A DNA stretch of 64,000 nucleotides from Acanthosepion esculentum (Eukaryota; Mollusca; Cephalopoda; Sepiida; Sepiidae). The notes below the pieces were generated by a model. It worked only from the letters and a program-made list of their open reading frames with translations. It was not told the DNA's origin and did no database searches. Positions 1 to 10,589 of the stretch are shown here, one piece after another. Where the stretch lies: NCBI GenBank assembly GCA_964036315.1, contig OZ038510.1:78409256-78473255 (forward strand). The letters run 5' to 3'. Within the stretch, counting starts at the first letter, position 1. Each line of letters starts with the position of its first letter. Both the position numbers and the translations under genes were made by a program.

Positions 1-3000
1 AATGTTTGAACAAATATCTTCCGAGCATCAAATTTTTGAACAAAAAAATTTGCCAGCAATAAATGATTGAACAAAAAAACTTGCCAGCAACAAATGTTTG
101 AACAGAAAAATTTTGCCAACAATAAATATTTGAACAAAAAAATCTTGCCAGCAACAGATTTTTGAACAAAAATAACTTGCCAGCAATAAATGTTTGAAGA
201 AAGAAATTTTGGCAGCAATAAATTTTTGAAGAAAAAAATCTTGCCAGCAATATATGTTTGAACAAAGAAATCTTCCCAGAAACAAATTTTTGAACAAAAA
301 AATCTTGCCAGCAATAAATGTTTGAACAAATAAAACTTACCAGAAATAAATCTTTGAACAAATAAATCTTGCCAGCAACAAATTTTTCAACAAAAGTCTT
401 GCCAGCAATAAATGTTTGAAGAAATAAATCTTGCCAGCAATAAATGTTTCAACAAAAAAATCATGCCAGCAACAAATTTCTGAACAAAAAAATCTTGCCA
501 GCAGATTTTTTGTTCAAATATTTATATTTGGACAAAAAATCTTCCCAGCAACAATTTTTTGAACAAAATAATCTTGCCAGCAATAAAGGTTTGAACAAAA
601 AATCTTGTCAATAATAAATGTCTGAACAAAAAAACCTTGCCAGTAATAAATGTTTGAACAAAAAAATCTTCCCAACAATAAATGTTTGAACAAATAAATC
701 TTACCAGCAATACATTTTTGAACAAAAAAATCTTGCGAGCAATAAATGTTTGAACAACAAAATCTTGCCAGCAAAAAATATTTGAACAAAAAATCTTGCC
801 AGCCATAAATGTTTGAAGAAAAGAATCTTGCCAGCAATAAATGTTTGAACAAAACAATCTTGCCAGCAACAGATTTTTGAACAAAAATAACTTGCCAGCA
901 ATAAATGTTTGAAGAAAGAAATCTTGCCAGCAATAAATGTTTGAACAAAACAATCTTGCCAGTAACAAATGTTTGAACAAACAAATCTTGCTAGCAATAA
1001 ATATTTGAACAAAAAAATCTTGCCAGCAATAAATGCTTGAAGAAAGAAATCTTGCCAGCAATAAATATTTGAAGAAAAAAATCTTGCCTGCATTAAATGT
1101 TTGAACAAAAATCTTCCCAGCAATAAATGTTTGAACAAAAAATCTTGCCAGCAACAAATTTTTCAACAAAATTCTTGCCAGCAATAAATGTTTGAACAAA
1201 AAATTCTTGCCATCAATAAATTTTTGAAGAAAAAAATCTTGCCAGCAATAAATATTTGAAGAAAAAATCTTGCCAGCAATAAATGTTTGAACAAAAAAAT
1301 TTTTCCAGCAATAAAAGTTTGAACAAAAAAATCTTGCCAGCAATACATGTTTGAAGAAAAAATTTTGCCAGCAGTAAATTTTTGTACAAAAGAATCTTCC
1401 CAGCAATAAATGTTTGAACAAAAAAATCTTCCCGGCGATAAATGTTTGAACAAAATAATCTTGCCAGCAATAAATGTTTGAACAAAAAAATCTTGCCAGC
1501 AGTAAATGTTTGAACAAAAAAATCTTGCAATCAATAAATGTTTGAACAACAAAATATTGCCAGCATTAAATATTTGAATAAAAAAATCTTGCCAGCAATA
1601 AATGTTTGAAGAAAAAAATCTTTCCATCAATAAATGTTTGAACAAAAATATTCTTGCCAGCAACAAATTTTTGAACAAAACTATCTTGCCAGCAATAAAT
1701 GTTTGAACAAAATTCTTAGCAGCAACAAATTTTTGAAAAAAAATAATCTTGCCAGCAATAAAAGTTTGAACAAAAAAATCATGCCAGCAACGAATATTTG
1801 AACAAAGCAATCTTGCCAGCAATAAATATTTGAACAAAAAAATCTTGCCAGCAATAATGTTTGAAGGAAAAAAATCTTGCTAGCATTAAATGTTTGAACA
1901 AAAATCTTACCAACCTCAAACTTTGGAACTAAAAAAATCTTGCCAGCAATAAATTTTTTAACAAAAAAATCTTGCAATCAATAAATGTTTGAACAACAAA
2001 ATATTGCCAGCATTAAATATTTGAAGAAAAAAAATCTTGCTAGCAATAAATATTTGAACAAAATAATCTTGCCATCAATAAATGTTTGAACAAAAAATTC
2101 TTGCCATCAATAAATTTTTGAACAAAAAAATCTTGCCAGCAATAAATGTTTGAACAAAAAAATCTTTCCAGCAATAAATGTTTGAACAAAAAATCTTGCC
2201 ATCAGTATTTTTGTACAAAAGAATCTTCCCAGCAATAAATGTTTGAACAAAAAAATCTTCCTGGCGATAAATGTTTGAACAAAATAATCTTGCCAGCAAT
2301 AAATGTTTGAACAAAAAAATCTTGCCAGCAATAAATTTTTAACAAAAAAATCTTGCAATCAATAAATGTTTGAACAATAAAATATTGCCAGCATTAAATA
2401 TTTGAACAAAAAAATCTTGCCAGCAATAAAAGTTTGAACAAAAAATCTTGCCAGCAGTAAATTTTTGTACAAAAGAATCTTCCCAGAAATAAATGTTTGA
2501 ACAAAAAAATCTTGCCAGCAATAAATATTTGAACAAAACAATCTTGCCAGCAATAATGTTTGAACAAAAAAATCTTGCAATCAATAAATGTTTGAACAAC
2601 AAAATCTTGCAATCAATAAATGTTTGAACAAAACTATCTTGCCAGCAATAAATGTTTGAACAAAAAATCTTACCAACCTCAAACTTTGAAACTAAAAAAA
2701 TCCTGCCAGCAATAAATTTTTTAACAAAAAAATCTTGCCTGCAATAAATGTTTGGACAAAGATATCTTGCCAGCAATAAATGTTTCAACAAAAAATCTTG
2801 CCAGCAATAAATGTTTGAAGAAAAAATCTTGCCTGCATTAAATGTTTGAACAAAATTCTTACCAGCAACAAACTTTTGAAAAAAAATAATCCTGCCAGCA
2901 ATAAATGTTTGAACAAAAAATCTTGCCAGCAACAAATTTTTCAACAAAATTCTTGCCAGCAATAAATGTTTGAACAAAATATTCTTGCCATCAATAAATT

Positions 3001-3440
3001 TTTGAACAAAAAAATCTTGCCAGCAATAAATGTTTGAACCAAAAATCTTACCAGCAATAAATATTTGAACAAAATAATCTTGCCAGCAATAAATATTTGA
3101 AGAAAAAAATCTTGCTCTCAATAAAAACAAAAAAATCTTCCAAGCAATGAATGTTTGAAGAAAAAAATCTTGCCAGCAATAAATATTTGGACAAAAAAAT
3201 CTTCCCAGCAACAAATTTTTGAACAAAATAATCTTGCCAGCAATAAATGTTTGAACAAAAAAATCTTGCCAGCAACAAATTTTTGAACAAAAAACATCTT
3301 GCCAGCAATAAATGTTTGAACAAAAAACATCTTGCCAGCAATAAATGTTTGAACAAAAAAAATCTTGCCAGCAATAAATTTCGAAGCAAAAAAATCTTGC
3401 CAGCAATACATTTTTGGAAAAAATATTACCAGCAATAAAA
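1..3440. repeat. 32-bp minisatellite array, about 105 copies
   Basis: The stretch is built of a 32-bp unit, aaatgtttgaacaaaaaaat followed by cttgccagcaat, repeated head to tail with substitutions and 1-3 bp length changes, mostly in the A-run. It runs off the left edge, so true length is unknown. Rare variants recur at fixed offsets: an 'accaacctcaaactttg' unit near 1909 and 2671 (about 763 bp apart) and a 'gtacaaaag' unit at 1384, 2213 and 2467, which shows block duplications inside the array. The plus strand is full of TAA stops. The minus strand lacks stops in all three frames of the consensus unit, giving overlapping open frames up to about 400 codons. These read as three alternating 10-11 residue modules beginning FKHLLLAR, CSNIYCWQD and VQTFIAGK. 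They are probably a by-product of unit composition, not a gene. Confidence 0.95.
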
Positions 3441-3445
3441 ATCTT

Positions 3446-3510
3446 GTCGACATTAAATAATTCATTGAGGTTGATAGCCGTAAAACAAAACAAATCAAAC
3501 CATCGTGTTC
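3446..3510 (+). mobile_element. retroposon 3'-tail-like motif, copy 1
   Basis: The pattern is 'cgacattaaataa ... ggttgatagccgtaaaac', running into an A/C-rich end. Better preserved versions at 5738 and 6718 have the form CGGCATTAAAT ... TGATATGCCG, with CGGCA/TGCCG able to pair as a short stem. I read it as the conserved 3' tail of a retroposon. The body of the element is not recognisable upstream because the minisatellite abuts it. Confidence 0.45.
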
Positions 3511-3754
3511 GGAAACGTCTTACCTCATCCGACGTAACAAATAGCAATTGACGCGGACAGACACGTCTTGTCTTTAGAAATGCTAGCTAAAACTTGTCTT
3601 TCGTCACTCAATAAACTGACGTCATCACAACCGAGGGGAGATAATCCATTTTGTATCTATAGAGTCGTTTCACGTACGATTTCGTGACGTTTGCACGATT
3701 TCTTCTTTGCTCACCACTCTCGTATTTTTTTTATTGTCATCTTTCGACGATTTT
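3511..3754. other. unique sequence with a CRE palindrome
   Basis: This short stretch is richer in CpG than its surroundings and looks unique. It contains a perfect TGACGTCA palindrome at 3617-3624, the consensus CREB/ATF site; a second lies at 4547-4554. No TATA box, exon or open frame supports a promoter, so the site may be chance. Confidence 0.3.
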
Positions 3755-3835
3755 TACACACACACACACACACAACACACACACACACATACACACTCAC
3801 CCACATATGCATACATACATACATACATATACCTT
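3755..3835. repeat. (CA)n / (CATA)n microsatellite
   Basis: Alternating CA dinucleotides with one interruption (caacac) continue into a catacatacata run. The apparent open frame across it (THTHTQHTHT) is a microsatellite artefact. Confidence 0.95.
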
Positions 3836-4114
3836 TTCTCTTTCTTAGCAATAATTAGCAGTAATTATGTCGCAAAACTTGTCCGCTCGGCGGTACCTCC
3901 TGAGTCTGCTGGGGCCGCCAGTACAGTAAAGTCGTTTTGCAAAAGGACCTGAAGTAACATTCCAGCTGACGAGTGTTGAGAAAAATAAGCGAGTAAAGTT
4001 AGTCTCCTGAATTTAAGAACAATATTTCCCACCGGTGCCGGTAAAGAAGCTGATTTTAAAGGCAAGCAGGACTTCATCCCTTAAAAACAGTTTGCGAAAA
4101 TCTTCCTACAACCA

Positions 4115-4213
4115 GACTTACGGCCAGATCACATTGAAACACCGGATCGCCGAAGTTAAGCAACGTTGAGACTTGTCAATAACTATATGGGAATACCAGG
4201 TGCTCTAATCTTA
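4115..4213 (+). pseudogene. 5S rRNA-like head of a SINE
   Basis: The sequence follows a 5S rRNA from start to end: gacttacggcc (5' end), gatcgccgaagttaagcaac (the box A region, normally GAAGCTAAGCAG) and atgggaataccaggtgct (the box C/3' region, normally GGGAATACCGGGTGCT). It is about 99 nt instead of about 120. The shortening fits two deletions between short direct repeats of a normal 5S gene: one at the doubled GATC-TCG region and one at the doubled TGGGA. It is not a functional 5S gene. It abuts a tRNA-like module with no spacer, so it most likely served as one RNA polymerase III promoter of a composite SINE. Confidence 0.75.
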
Positions 4214-4385
4214 AGTGTGTGTATGGTATAATAGATAAAGGCTCGTTATTGGAAATCGCAGAGCCTAGTTCAAATTCCAGTCCGACTCGTCATATTCACT
4301 TATACCCCCGAGAAAGATATGACTCCACTTCTTCTCCCCCACCTACGGGTTAATTAGTATCAGTAAATTATTATTACCTCCAGAA
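4214..4385 (+). mobile_element. tRNA-derived SINE module following the 5S head
   Basis: A degraded box A (tggtataatagataaagg) and a box B-like gttcaaattcc lie about 40 nt apart. They are followed by the shared body: attcacttatacccc, a 'atgactccacttcttctccc' block and 'gggttaattag'. The same body occurs after tRNA-like heads at 53172 and 62863 and on the minus strand near 51250. This is the general layout of octopus/squid tRNA-SINEs. With the 5S-like segment at 4115-4213 it forms a dimeric 5S-tRNA element. No clear target duplication was found. Confidence 0.7.
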
Positions 4386-5495
4386 ATTCCTTACAATTTA
4401 AAAAGATTTTCCGACTTTAAATAACTTGAAAAGAATTGATAAACCGTAAAAAATATTCCTACAACAATTTTTCTATTTGCTTTTGAAACTTTGTAAAACT
4501 GTGTAAGTATTATATACATGCGCACAATCGAAGAGTGAGAATACTATGACGTCAATCATATTTGGGGATTTACTCATCGGAGTTAAGGGAATCTTACGTA
4601 GCAGTGTCTGATGTTTTGTATTAACACAGCCACCGAAAGAAAAATGTGCATAGCAATTGAAGAGGTTATAGGGAAATTCAGTTCCATGCCTTTTTGAGAA
4701 AGACAGCAGTGTTTTTGTTATATTTGTTTTCGACTTCAACATTGTTTCTAACCGTCACCAGTGGTTGGCTTTCGAACACAAGTAAAAGCAATGATTTCGA
4801 AAGCTTATTTTTATGGAAGATATGCAGACAGCCTGCCCCCCACTCTTGAAACATTCATCCTACATACTTTCCCGTTTGCTGTACTTCTAAGCCTATCGAT
4901 AGTGAAGAAACTTAAGCTAAAAACAAGTATTTCGCTAATATTCACTAACTTGACTACAAAGTGTCATGGTATAATTCAGAAGAATATGTCATTCTTACAC
5001 GTGGTCAAATGAAAGCAAAGCACGTAATCAGGCTACATGATTTGTGCACACGTACGACTACGGAACTTAACCATGGATACGTATTTTTAAAAAAAGACGA
5101 GCTAGCTATAATTGTAAGCAGAAAATTTATCAATAGTGTCAGAGGAAGGGTGTGTCAAAAGCATTTCTTCACTAACGATGGGAAGAAGCGATCAGGAAAA
5201 AAATTGGCTCATTGTGTGGAGAAAAATCTTCATCTCCTAACTCATTCGCTCTCCAACGAATATTTCGAATAAAACGCAAAATTCTCAATCACAACGACTG
5301 AGGAACCGAGTTGTATTTCGACAATCCTGCCACTAAGATGTCCTGGGTATGACGATAAACTACATCCGACAGCAAGGCCTTTCATCGGGAGATTGGAGGT
5401 TTCCAGAAGTGTTGAATCACTTCTTAATTACTGTAGTAGTACCTGTTAGGGTCCCAGCTATCGACAAAGAGTTCACCCCGAGACAAAAACAAAAC
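4386..5495. other. unassigned stretch with one unrecognised open frame
   Basis: No repeat family or gene was recognised. The best open frame is 4961-5272 on the plus strand (103 codons; basic C-terminal half with the segment GKKRSGKKLAHC). It has no recognisable domain, splice context or upstream signal, and overlapping frames (4761-5012) are equally open. I would not call a gene on this evidence. Confidence 0.3.
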
Positions 5496-5504
5496 ACTTT
5501 GAAA

Positions 5505-5668
5505 GTATAAAAATATCTATTTATAGTAAAATTTCCAACTATACCTATTTATAGTAAAATTACTAAAAATACATTTTTAAAGCAAAATGACCAACAATAC
5601 ATTTTATAGTAGAATTACCAACAATACATTTTATAGCAAAATGACCAACAATACATTTTATCTAGTTA
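5505..5668. repeat. 27-bp tandem repeat, about 5-6 degenerate copies
   Basis: Units of the form accaacaatacattttatag + caaaatg repeat at 5591, 5618 and 5645 (period 27). Older, more diverged units extend leftward to about 5505. Confidence 0.8.
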
Positions 5669-5734
5669 AAGGCATGCAATTGTGTTCAAACCATATTTAG
5701 TAGAAGCCTTAAAACTGTATTCAAAATATCTATA

Positions 5735-5795
5735 TTTCGGCATTAAATAACCCTAGAGGTGTTGATATGCCGCTAAACAAAATCAACCAAACAAC
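5735..5795 (+). mobile_element. retroposon 3'-tail-like motif, copy 2
   Basis: The core is tcggcattaaataacc ... gttgatatgccgctaaac, then an A/C-rich end (aaaatcaaccaaac). CGGCAT and ATGCCG can pair around a loop of roughly 25 nt. It is followed within 70 bp by the LINE fragment at 5856, but the two need not belong together. Confidence 0.5.
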
Positions 5796-5855
5796 CAAAA
5801 CGAAATAACTTTTCCCTGACATTAATCCATATAAAATCCTACAGTTTCTTAAAGA

Positions 5856-6426
5856 ATTAAATTATGTGAGCGTCACAGATGCAGATGTGGAGCCTCCATC
5901 GATGAGTTTGGTTTGCATCCTCTCTCCTGTCGTCGTAGTGCCGGCCGCTTTCCACGGCATGCAGCAATTAACGACATCATCAAAAGAGGTTTCGATGCAG
6001 TTGGGTTCCCTTCCCAAATCGAACCCGTAGGCCTCGACCGTGGTGATGGAAAGCGGCCGGATGGCATTACCATTTTCCCTCTTAAAATTGGGAAGTCGTT
6101 GATTTGGGATGTGACCTGTGCAGATACATTTTCGGCCGGTAATTTGATCAGGTCCGCGGTTGAGCCGGGGTTCGTCGCCCGAGACGCAGAGATAAAATAA
6201 AATAGCTAAATATTCTTCTCCTGCTGATAGATTTTTTTTTACTCCTGTGGCAGTGGAAACTTCAGGGGTTATTGGCCCTCGTTGGATGGTGTTCCTTCGG
6301 AGGATTGGCACGATTGCGTCTCGATTAAGGAACGAGCCTCGCGAAACGGAGTGGCTCTTGCAGCGTGTCTTACTGGCGACGGTTCGAGGTAATGCTTTCT
6401 CCATCATAGCGGCTGGCAGAGGATAG
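5856..6426 (+). pseudogene. LINE ORF2 C-terminus with CCHC knuckle and restriction-like endonuclease signature
   Basis: This is the degraded C-terminal part of a non-LTR retrotransposon polyprotein. In one frame (5862-6199) it shows a knuckle-like CERHRCRCG ... GLHPLSC segment, then GRFPRH, then GKRPDG followed 12 residues later by WDVT. That PD...D arrangement resembles the restriction-like endonuclease of R2-type LINEs. A stop after DAEIK and a frame change follow; the second frame (about 6205-6426) reads TPVAVETSGV ... PRETEWLLQRV ... NAFSIIAAG and ends at TAG. The same protein is seen in longer form on the minus strand at 28516-30200. There is no RT domain here, so the copy is 5'-truncated. 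Clade assignment is uncertain. Confidence 0.8.
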
Positions 6427-6530
6427 AAAAAATTGTTTATAGTTACGTTGTTCTGGAATTGTCATCATTGCTCGACTGAACTTGCTTTGTTTCAATGACT
6501 TTTGTTTTATTATTCTTAAAGAAATCAAAC
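6395..6530 (+). mobile_element. 3' end of the same LINE
   Basis: The sequence from ctttctccatcatagcgg through cgactgaacttgctttg to tttcaatgacttttg is found again at 13095-13213 (plus strand), and its last part at 10098-10147 (minus strand). These shared ends place the LINE 3' terminus shortly after the ORF stop. The downstream cattattctt/A-rich part is not conserved. Confidence 0.7.
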
Positions 6531-6717
6531 TGTATTCCAAAATATAACTTCAATAAATCTACAACATAAAACACACACATCACCACCTCTAGTAATTATG
6601 TCCACACAAACATGTATAGGCACAAAAGCTGAGTATCATCTACCATGTATTCAATTGTGAAAGCAGAATAACATATATCATATGTTTATTACTTCAAAAC
6701 TCCCAAAGAAGATTGAA
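6531..6717. other. AT-rich spacer
   Basis: No gene or repeat was recognised between the LINE 3' end and the next tail-like motif. Confidence 0.4.
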
Positions 6718-6778
6718 TTTCGGCATTAAATGACCCATAAGGATTGATGTGCCGTTAAACAAACAAAACAAACAAGCA
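6718..6778 (+). mobile_element. retroposon 3'-tail-like motif, copy 3
   Basis: The core is tcggcattaaatgaccc ... gattgatgtgccgttaaac followed by (aaac)n. It is the best preserved copy in the window and keeps the CGGCA/TGCCG pairing. The sequence upstream is not recognisably SINE-like. Confidence 0.5.
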
Positions 6779-7536
6779 AACCACTAAGAAAAACATAGTA
6801 AGATATATGTTAAAGATGTCCCGATAAAATGCTGTTTTTTTCTTTTGATTTTGTTTTTGGAAATGTTTAAATGACCTTATCATAGGGCTGATATAGGGAG
6901 AAGGTAGAGTTTAGACCCGAGTTAAAATTTAATAAAAAAATATCCGCGTTTGAACAGACAAAAAAAAAATCCTCAATTTAATCAAATTTTGTCCGGTTAT
7001 AAAAATGTTCGTGCAGTTTTGTTAAAAAGAATAAAATAATTTAAAAAAATAATAAGCAGAAAAAAAAAGCGATAAAAATCATCAAAGACTTCATAAAACG
7101 TCAAATAAATAATACTGTTTTCTTGCAAAAATTGCTATTACTATATTGATCTGTTTTATCGATTCTTCTGTCAATGCCTTTTTCGCAATTTTTAAATTGT
7201 TGAAATCATTCTAAAATTAAAAAAAAAAAGAAGAGAAATTCAAAGGCCACTGCGAAAAATTTGTCAGGGACAACTCGGGAAATTGTTTTATTTTATAAAA
7301 TTAGATTTTCCTTTTTGTTTTGTCTTTTATTCCATTAATTTTTGATGATGAAATAAAATGGCCTCCAAGATCAGTGATATTCAAAATCTCAGATCTCGCG
7401 AGACAAATATTTTTCTAATGTGTTAAGAAGCGATGGCATATCTCTGCCAAATTGTTATTCATATTTGCTCAGCAAAATTAAACATCAGTAGTAATGTTAA
7501 GCCTCATTGGGGAAATATCATCATATTATAAGTCTG
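6779..7536. other. AT-rich unassigned stretch
   Basis: This is low-complexity A/T-rich sequence with several short poly-A runs. No open frame, RNA gene or repeat family was recognised. Confidence 0.4.
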
Positions 7537-7617
7537 CTTGTCTCTCGTTGCCACTACCTCATAAATAATGGGCTATTAAAAAAAAAACATTATACGCTCT
7601 GCCATTACCTCAGATAA
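7537..7617 (-). mobile_element. solo copy of the core of the foldback element at 8383
   Basis: The segment gtctctcgttgccactacct ... cattatacgctctgccattacctca matches the reverse complement of the interior of the foldback element (about 8461-8543), with a shorter A-run. It shows that the interior is itself an older dispersed repeat. Confidence 0.7.
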
Positions 7618-8311
<694 letters not shown>

Positions 8312-8382
8312 AGAAATATAGTTTTAAGGTGTGTTATATTTATGGGATAAAGTGCTCAATATCAGAGATAGAGCATATGTAA

Positions 8383-8608
8383 ATATAAATATAAAAGTGA
8401 ACATTGAAGTCAACACTCAGAGGCGAAAGGCTGTTTCATGCTGGACGTAAACGTCAGGCCGCCTGAGATAATGGCAGAGCGTATAATGTTTTTGTTTTTT
8501 TAATAGCCCATTATTTATGAGGTAGTGGCTGCGAGAGACATTGCGTCCAGCATGAAACAGCCTGTCGCCTCTGAGTGTTGACTTCAATGTTCACTTTTAT
8601 ATTTATAT
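8383..8608. mobile_element. foldback/MITE-like element with 65-bp arms
   Basis: Left arm 8383-8447 and right arm 8544-8608 are inverted copies differing at one position (ggcgaaagg against ggcgacagg). They enclose a 96-bp interior. The transcript or single strand would form an almost perfect 65-bp hairpin. The interior is related to 7537-7617. The right arm abuts a (TA)n tract, so a target duplication cannot be judged. No transposase is encoded. Confidence 0.85.
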
Positions 8609-9039
8609 ATATATATATATATATAATTGTGTGTGTATGTATTTCATTGAATGATATAGATATATTATGTCTATATTTATACTGACCCTTTCCAGTAGTC
8701 TAATCAGTTTCTTGATATTAAGGAAGGCGCCGTAGTTTTTTGTTTTTTTTGTTTTTTTTTCCTATCTAAGTATTTGTTTTACAAAAAATTTCGTGGCTAC
8801 AACGGATAAATTTAAAATGTCCTTCTGGTTGGGGGATTCTCATTTCTTCTTTGCCACCTTCATTACATCATAGCTAACAATATATACTTGCGTACCATGC
8901 GACTTTTGAAGACCTTGTTTCGAAGCTAATTTTAAGGAGGTCGCATCATACATGAGATATAAAATTAGCATATGTACTGCTGGTCCTGTTTACGCCGTTG
9001 ACCAAACTATATATCCATTTACTGTAGCCAAAATTACAT
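8609..9039. other. unassigned stretch after the foldback element
   Basis: A short (TA)n/(TG)n run is followed by AT-rich sequence with a poly-T tract at 8741-8760. No gene was recognised. Confidence 0.4.
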
Positions 9040-9390
9040 TGTATTTAAAATAAACATGATTTTAATAAAACTGATGTTTTACTTAACTGTATCAATAATA
9101 ATGCACGTAATATTCACATATTCGTATCGTATTATGAAGCGCAAACATCGCAAATATGCATCTTTTCCATAGTTTACGTTTATAAGATGTTCAGTTGTTC
9201 GGTTGTTCATGGCTGTATGCGTTTACGCAATGAGTATAGCGTTACTAACGATACTTTTATCTCTCTCTTTTACTTTTTGAACTTATTTAACTAGATGGGA
9301 TAAATAAATAGAGGAAAAGAGATTGTATTTTGGTCTCCCGAAGAAACCCGAAATATATACACGGGATACATGATAAAATCATTTTTATGA
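9040..9390. repeat. direct duplication, left copy
   Basis: The sequence attttaataaaactga ... gcatcttttccatagtttac ... gtttacgcaatgagtatagc ... gacatgataaaat-type end recurs at 9778-10295. The two copies flank the LINE fragment at 9443-9775. The right copy is longer because it contains an extra LINE 3' tail at 10098-10147. Confidence 0.8.
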
Positions 9391-9442
9391 GTGAAAATTG
9401 GGGTTCACGTGTTACACGAGTATATACGGTATATATTCTCAT

Positions 9443-9775
9443 GTATAGCCAGCTTGACAGTGAACAAAGGACTGTAGGACGTCCGTGGCTCAGCTATAAA
9501 GACAAGATAAAGAGTAACTCTCTCAAATGTGCCTGATTCTAACTTCGAACGAATTCCCTGGATAGAAATTATTGGAGATGTTTGTGCTGGGTTTTTATCA
9601 GAAATTTCGAAATCTGTCGTATTGACCGACTAAGATGACATGGCGAAATGCATCAGCAAATATTTCTGTTGTTATGACCCGAGATCCTTGCTTTTGCACA
9701 ATATGTAATCTTCTATGCAGGTCACTAGCAGGACTGAAGTGTCACATAAGACACAAGCATAAAAACTGAATGAGG
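9443..9775 (+). pseudogene. LINE ORF2 C-terminal fragment ending in a zinc-finger motif
   Basis: In broken frames the sequence reads VGRPWLSYKDKIKSN, then LDRNYWR, then ... RNFEICRIDRLRWH, and finally CTICNLLCRSLAGLKCHIRH followed by KHKN and a stop at 9766-9768. This order (GRP-L-(R/S)YKD-, W-(R) motif, terminal Cys2His2-like finger) is typical of the C-terminus of animal LINE ORF2 proteins often mislabelled craniofacial development protein. Several frameshifts make it dead. The terminal C-x2-C-x12-H-x3-H spacing is intact. Confidence 0.75.
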
Positions 9776-9777
9776 TT

Positions 9778-10295
9778 AAAATTAATATGAATTTGATAAA
9801 ACTGATTTTTTTACTTAACTGGATACAAAATGTAATGCATGTAATATTCACATATTAGAATCTTGTTATAAAATACAAACATAGCGAATATGCATCTTTT
9901 CCATAGTTTACGTTTATAAGATGTTTAACTCTTTCTCGTTCGGTTGTTTATGGCTGTACGCGTTTACGCAATGAGTATAGCGTTACTAACGATACTTTTT
10001 TTATGCTTAAATTGCGTGCCTTTATTTAAATCTTTGAAACAAAAAATTGACTAAAAGTTTACCCTTTCAATAAACTTATAGTACAATAATTAAAATAATT
10101 AATAATAACAAAACAAAAGTCATTGAAACAAAGCAAGTTCAGTCGACGATACTTTTATCATTGTCTTTTACTTTTCGAACTTATTTAACTAGATGGGATA
10201 AAGAGATAGAGGAAAAGAGGTTAGTCTATTGTGATTTGGTCTCTCAAGAAAGGAACTCGCATGATACACGAGATACATGATAAAATAATTTTTAA
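9778..10295. repeat. direct duplication, right copy
   Basis: This is the counterpart of 9040-9390 (same catagtttacgtttataaga and gcgttactaacgatactttt landmarks). It is interrupted by inserted sequence at about 10000-10147 that ends in the LINE 3' tail, after which gatacttttatc is repeated. That pattern suggests a short target duplication around the insertion. Confidence 0.8.
10098..10147 (-). mobile_element. LINE 3' tail, minus strand
   Basis: The reverse complement of ctgaacttgctttgtttcaa followed by tgacttttgttttg matches the 3' ends at 6477-6515 and 13177-13200. This is a very short 5'-truncated insertion. 'cgatactttt' occurs on both sides (about 9991 and 10147), consistent with a target-site duplication. 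Confidence 0.65.
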
Positions 10296-10589
10296 CTTAT
10301 TTAAATAGAAGATGGGTAGGTTAGGATCTTTTGTGTGTGCGTACATTTATTTAAAAAGAACCAAGTAATGATGTAAGTTCAATGATCATCTTCCATTCTT
10401 TGTCGGCAGCAGCGGGCTGGACGACTATGTTACGTGTACTACAGCCTGTGTCCCGCGTGCAGAGAGCCTTTGGTTCCCGTGCCAATAGATCCTGCTTTCT
10501 GTATTGGTAGACCGTGGTTAATGGATCGGCAAACATTGGTCCGAGAACCGGCAAGCTTTTATTCACGTTCTGGTTCTTTCTTAATATCT
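10296..10589. other. unassigned stretch
   Basis: There is moderate-GC sequence at 10400-10560 with open frames on both strands (10434-10649 plus; 10351-10668 minus). Neither contains a recognisable domain, and both run into the pyrimidine tract. Confidence 0.3.

Noticed and set aside
2339..3547. A 402-codon open frame (minus strand) and several other 70-330 codon frames in the 32-bp minisatellite
   Set aside because: All arise because the repeat unit has no stop on the minus strand. They overlap each other in different frames, follow unit indels and show no domain or gene signals.
3617..3624. Promoter at the CRE palindrome
   Set aside because: A single site with no supporting exon, TATA box or CpG island; listed only as a motif.
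4115..4213. Functional 5S rRNA gene
   Set aside because: About 20 nt too short, with losses in box-containing regions and fused to a SINE body.
5862..6407. A 181-codon minus-strand open frame
   Set aside because: Complement of the plus-strand LINE pseudogene; no motif of its own.
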